A stretch of DNA of 22,254 nt. It comes from Marinospirillum sp. GTDB lineage: Bacteria > Pseudomonadota > Gammaproteobacteria > Pseudomonadales > Halomonadaceae. Positions 20,213-22,254 of the stretch are shown in pieces (position 1 is the first letter of the stretch; every line of letters starts with the position of its first letter). A program made the translations under genes and the position numbers. Under the pieces are notes generated by a model, which saw only the letters and a program-made list of their open reading frames with translations, ran no database searches and was not told where the DNA came from. The DNA lies in NCBI RefSeq assembly GCF_014859565.1, contig NZ_JACUUA010000047.1:1-22254 (forward strand). Direction: 5' to 3'.

Positions 20213-22057
20213 ATGGAAACTAGAACCGGCACAGCAGCGGAACCCAGCGACAAAAAACCTGAAGGACAGCTGATCAAGTCCAAGGAAGGAGTCTATCGCT
20301 TGTTAAGGCGACTGGAATCTCGACACACGCCTATCAAATTGTATTTTGATTCCGTTTCGGATCACTACACCAGCATAGTTCTGGCTGTAAACTTTAAGGA
20401 AGGTTTTTTCCTGCTGGATGAAGTCACTCCAAAATGGGGTGATGAACTCATGGCTAAAGCCATTCCTTTTGGTTTTGACAGCTTTCATGATGGCTGCAAA
20501 ATCAGCGCAACCGGCATGCAGGCCAGCGGCAGAGCAGTTAAACAAGGCAGTCCGATCTACAAGATCAACTTCCCGAATGAACTGCATTTTCTACAACGCC
20601 GTCAGTTCTATCGTGCCCCCATACGCATGTCACTGGAAATTATTGTCAGGCTCGGCGTGCAAACACCGCCGGTTATCCGTGATGAATATGACAATATCAT
20701 TCCGCAAAAAGCTGTATGGGCTTACCAGGGCCTGCTGCGCGACCTGTCTGCGCAGGGTGGGCAGATTGAAGTTGAAGGTGATTTGCGGGAAGAGCTGACC
20801 AAAAACACCGAATACACCAGCTGCCACCTGATTTTCCCCAACAATCATCTGATTGATCTGGGTATTGCTGTACGTCATGTGGCCTATGATGAAAAAAAGA
20901 AACTCAGCAGTCTAGGTTGCCAGTTCATTAACATGAACCCCAAGCTGGATCGCCAGATTTCTTTTGTTGTCACTGAACTGCAACGCGATAACGCCCGCGT
21001 CAGCTCTGGAAACTCCATATCCTCCCCACCTTCTGAACTTTTCACCAGTCCGGACGGAAAAGAAGGCAAGGATGACAACAGCCAGAAATCAGGTGAGCAA
21101 GACGACAATAACTCAGCCAATCTGAACAAACTCTCGATTGGTGAGGCACACACCCATGCGGTCGGAGTTGTACGCCAGCTTGTTATTCAATTACGTGACA
21201 AAAAACCTATTCCGTTCAAAGAAGCCAAAACGGCTGCAGAGATTCTATTGCGCGCCCTGCAGCAGGATCGCCAGGAACTGCTTCTCTACACCCGTATTCG
21301 CACCCCCAATAACTATCTGTATGAACATTCAGTCAGCATGGGTGTACTGCTGGCTGACCAGACCATGCACAATGTCAGCAACCCAAAATCCAGGGATGAG
21401 GATTACTTGCGTAACTTGATTTACGCCGGCCTGTGTCACGATCTCGGCAAAGGTCTTATCCCCGAGCGTATTATTGGAAAAGTTGGCGGGCTGACCGAAC
21501 AGGAAGCCAAGGTTATGCACAAACACTCCCTGTTAACCCGCGAGATCCTGTCACGCCAACAAGGAACCCCCGAGGTTGCCCTGGATATCGCCACACAGAA
21601 CTGCGAGCGGCTGGATGGATCAGGAAACCCCGAACACCTCAAAAGCCTCTCCATCAGCCCTGTTGGCAAGCTGGCGGCAGTAATTGATGTATTTGATGCC
21701 ATGACCAATGGTCGTAGTTATCGTGTCGGGCTGCCACATGCATTGGCTTTTAAACGTCTGATGGCGATGAAAAACCAGCTGGACCTGGCAGTCACACAAC
21801 AACTAATCAAACGCCAAGGGCTTTTCCCCATTGGATCACTGGTTAGTTTTGAAAATGGTGATCTTGCATTTGTTAAACGCCACAACGAAGATCATCAACC
21901 AAAGGTTGTACGACTGGTCTTTAACAAAAATACCTCTCAAAACCTACCAATGCGCGATGTTGAAGTTGGCTCCAGTGCTACAATGGGAAAAATTGTGGCA
22001 CCTGAAGATCCCACCCGCTACCGCCTGATGAATGACGTTTTACTGGATGAGCTCTGA
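20213..22057 (+). CDS. YcgR-N / PilZ / HD-GYP domain protein (c-di-GMP effector or phosphodiesterase)
   Basis: The 614-residue protein joins three modules. Residues about 25-120 look like a YcgR N-terminal domain. Residues about 126-255 are a PilZ domain with both c-di-GMP-binding signatures intact: RR-x3-R (129-134) and D177-x-S-x-x-G182. After a Ser/Asp/Lys/Gln-rich linker (about 262-305) an HD-GYP-like domain spans about 366-505, with H372, HD at 409-410 in CHDLGKGLIP, H438, and DVFDAMTNGRSY. The signature usually read HHExxDGxGYP is here NCERLDGSGNP (463-473), so two metal-ligand histidines and the GYP tyrosine are missing. A further 110 residues follow. PilZ should bind c-di-GMP, while phosphodiesterase activity is doubtful. 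No signal peptide or membrane segment is seen. The ribosome site is weak; a GTG at 20204 would add three residues. Confidence 0.85.
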   Translation: METRTGTAAEPSDKKPEGQLIKSKEGVYRLLRRLESRHTPIKLYFDSVSDHYTSIVLAVNFKEGFFLLDEVTPKWGDELMAKAIPFGFDSFHDGCKISATGMQASGRAVKQGSPIYKINFPNELHFLQRRQFYRAPIRMSLEIIVRLGVQTPPVIRDEYDNIIPQKAVWAYQGLLRDLSAQGGQIEVEGDLREELTKNTEYTSCHLIFPNNHLIDLGIAVRHVAYDEKKKLSSLGCQFINMNPKLDRQISFVVTELQRDNARVSSGNSISSPPSELFTSPDGKEGKDDNSQKSGEQDDNNSANLNKLSIGEAHTHAVGVVRQLVIQLRDKKPIPFKEAKTAAEILLRALQQDRQELLLYTRIRTPNNYLYEHSVSMGVLLADQTMHNVSNPKSRDEDYLRNLIYAGLCHDLGKGLIPERIIGKVGGLTEQEAKVMHKHSLLTREILSRQQGTPEVALDIATQNCERLDGSGNPEHLKSLSISPVGKLAAVIDVFDAMTNGRSYRVGLPHALAFKRLMAMKNQLDLAVTQQLIKRQGLFPIGSLVSFENGDLAFVKRHNEDHQPKVVRLVFNKNTSQNLPMRDVEVGSSATMGKIVAPEDPTRYRLMNDVLLDEL

Positions 22058-22095
22058 CACCTTCTTATCCACAGTTCATGTGGATAAGAAGGTGT
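22057..22095. repeat. 17-bp perfect inverted repeat containing two opposed DnaA boxes
   Basis: Arms 22057-22073 and 22079-22095 are perfect inverted repeats around a 5-nt spacer. Each contains a perfect DnaA box, TTATCCACA, on the plus strand at 22065-22073 and on the minus strand at 22079-22087. The repeat starts at the stop codon of the PilZ/HD-GYP gene. As RNA it would be a strong hairpin but no U-run follows, so it is not a standard terminator. Confidence 0.8.
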
Positions 22096-22107
22096 ACAAG
22101 ATCTTGT
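22096..22107. repeat. 12-bp perfect palindrome
   Basis: ACAAGATCTTGT is a perfect palindrome directly adjoining the DnaA-box inverted repeat. It could be a dimeric regulator's operator or chance; no regulator family is indicated. Confidence 0.4.
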
Positions 22108-22254
22108 CACAACCCCGCAACCCATCAAACACAGTACACCAACAGACATGAACGTTTTTTGTACAGCATCATCCCAAGTCCTTTGATCATGGTGCTCTCA
22201 GACTAAAAACCACCAACAAAGATATAAATCTAAAGCACAAAAAAGCCAATCACT
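22108..22254. other. Noncoding end of window
   Basis: This AT-rich stretch contains only a 12-codon open frame beginning at 22148. No RNA gene, promoter or repeat was recognized. Confidence 0.5.

Noticed and set aside
22057..22254. Replication origin (oriC)
   Set aside because: Two DnaA boxes are present, but there is no box cluster, no clear unwinding repeat and no dnaA/mnmG-type neighbours; too weak to call an origin.

Overview
The window comes from a gammaproteobacterial diazotroph. The nitrogen-fixation genes are in the Azotobacter/Pseudomonas stutzeri order (iscA-nif, nifU, nifS, nifV, nifW, nifZ, nifM). The TCA cluster has the gammaproteobacterial order sdhCDAB-sucAB-lpd-sucCD, with gltA divergent from sdhC. 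Protein sequences and the moderate base composition suggest a marine, Oceanospirillales- or Pseudomonadales-like organism, but the species cannot be fixed from this sequence.

Positions 1-5724 (+ strand) hold a complete nif accessory operon. It is preceded by a textbook nif control region: a NifA upstream activator site (110-125), an IHF-like site (191-203) and an exact-consensus sigma-54 -24/-12 promoter (219-233). The genes are tightly packed, with overlaps at nifW/nifZ and nifZ/nifM, and end at a rho-independent terminator. Together they supply Fe-S clusters (IscA-nif, NifU, NifS), homocitrate for FeMo-co (NifV), and protection or maturation of the nitrogenase proteins (NifW, NifZ, NifM).

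Positions 5725-6054 contain no convincing gene. This is a hairpin-rich stretch lying between two convergent terminators, and it looks like a repeat or junction element.

Positions 6055-17438 (- strand) are a nine-gene TCA cycle cluster, transcribed in the order sdhC, sdhD, sdhA, sdhB, sucA, sucB, lpd, sucC, sucD. It encodes all of succinate dehydrogenase, all three components of 2-oxoglutarate dehydrogenase (with its own E3, lpd, inside the cluster) and succinyl-CoA synthetase. A 290-bp gap with two hairpins separates the sdh and suc halves. A good sigma-70 promoter lies upstream of sdhC, and a second one faces gltA (citrate synthase, 17788-19068), which has its own terminator.

Positions 19178-22057 (+ strand) hold a beta-hydroxyacid dehydrogenase-family reductase. 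After it comes a 614-residue protein that joins YcgR-N, PilZ and HD-GYP domains; the HD-GYP signature is degenerate (NCE and GNP where HHE and GYP are usual). The window ends in noncoding DNA that begins with a 17-bp perfect inverted repeat containing two perfect, oppositely oriented DnaA boxes.

The most notable items are the degenerate PilZ-HD-GYP fusion, the paired DnaA-box hairpin, the intact nif promoter architecture, and the unexplained element at the nif/TCA junction. Nothing here clearly forms a wholly new multigene system.
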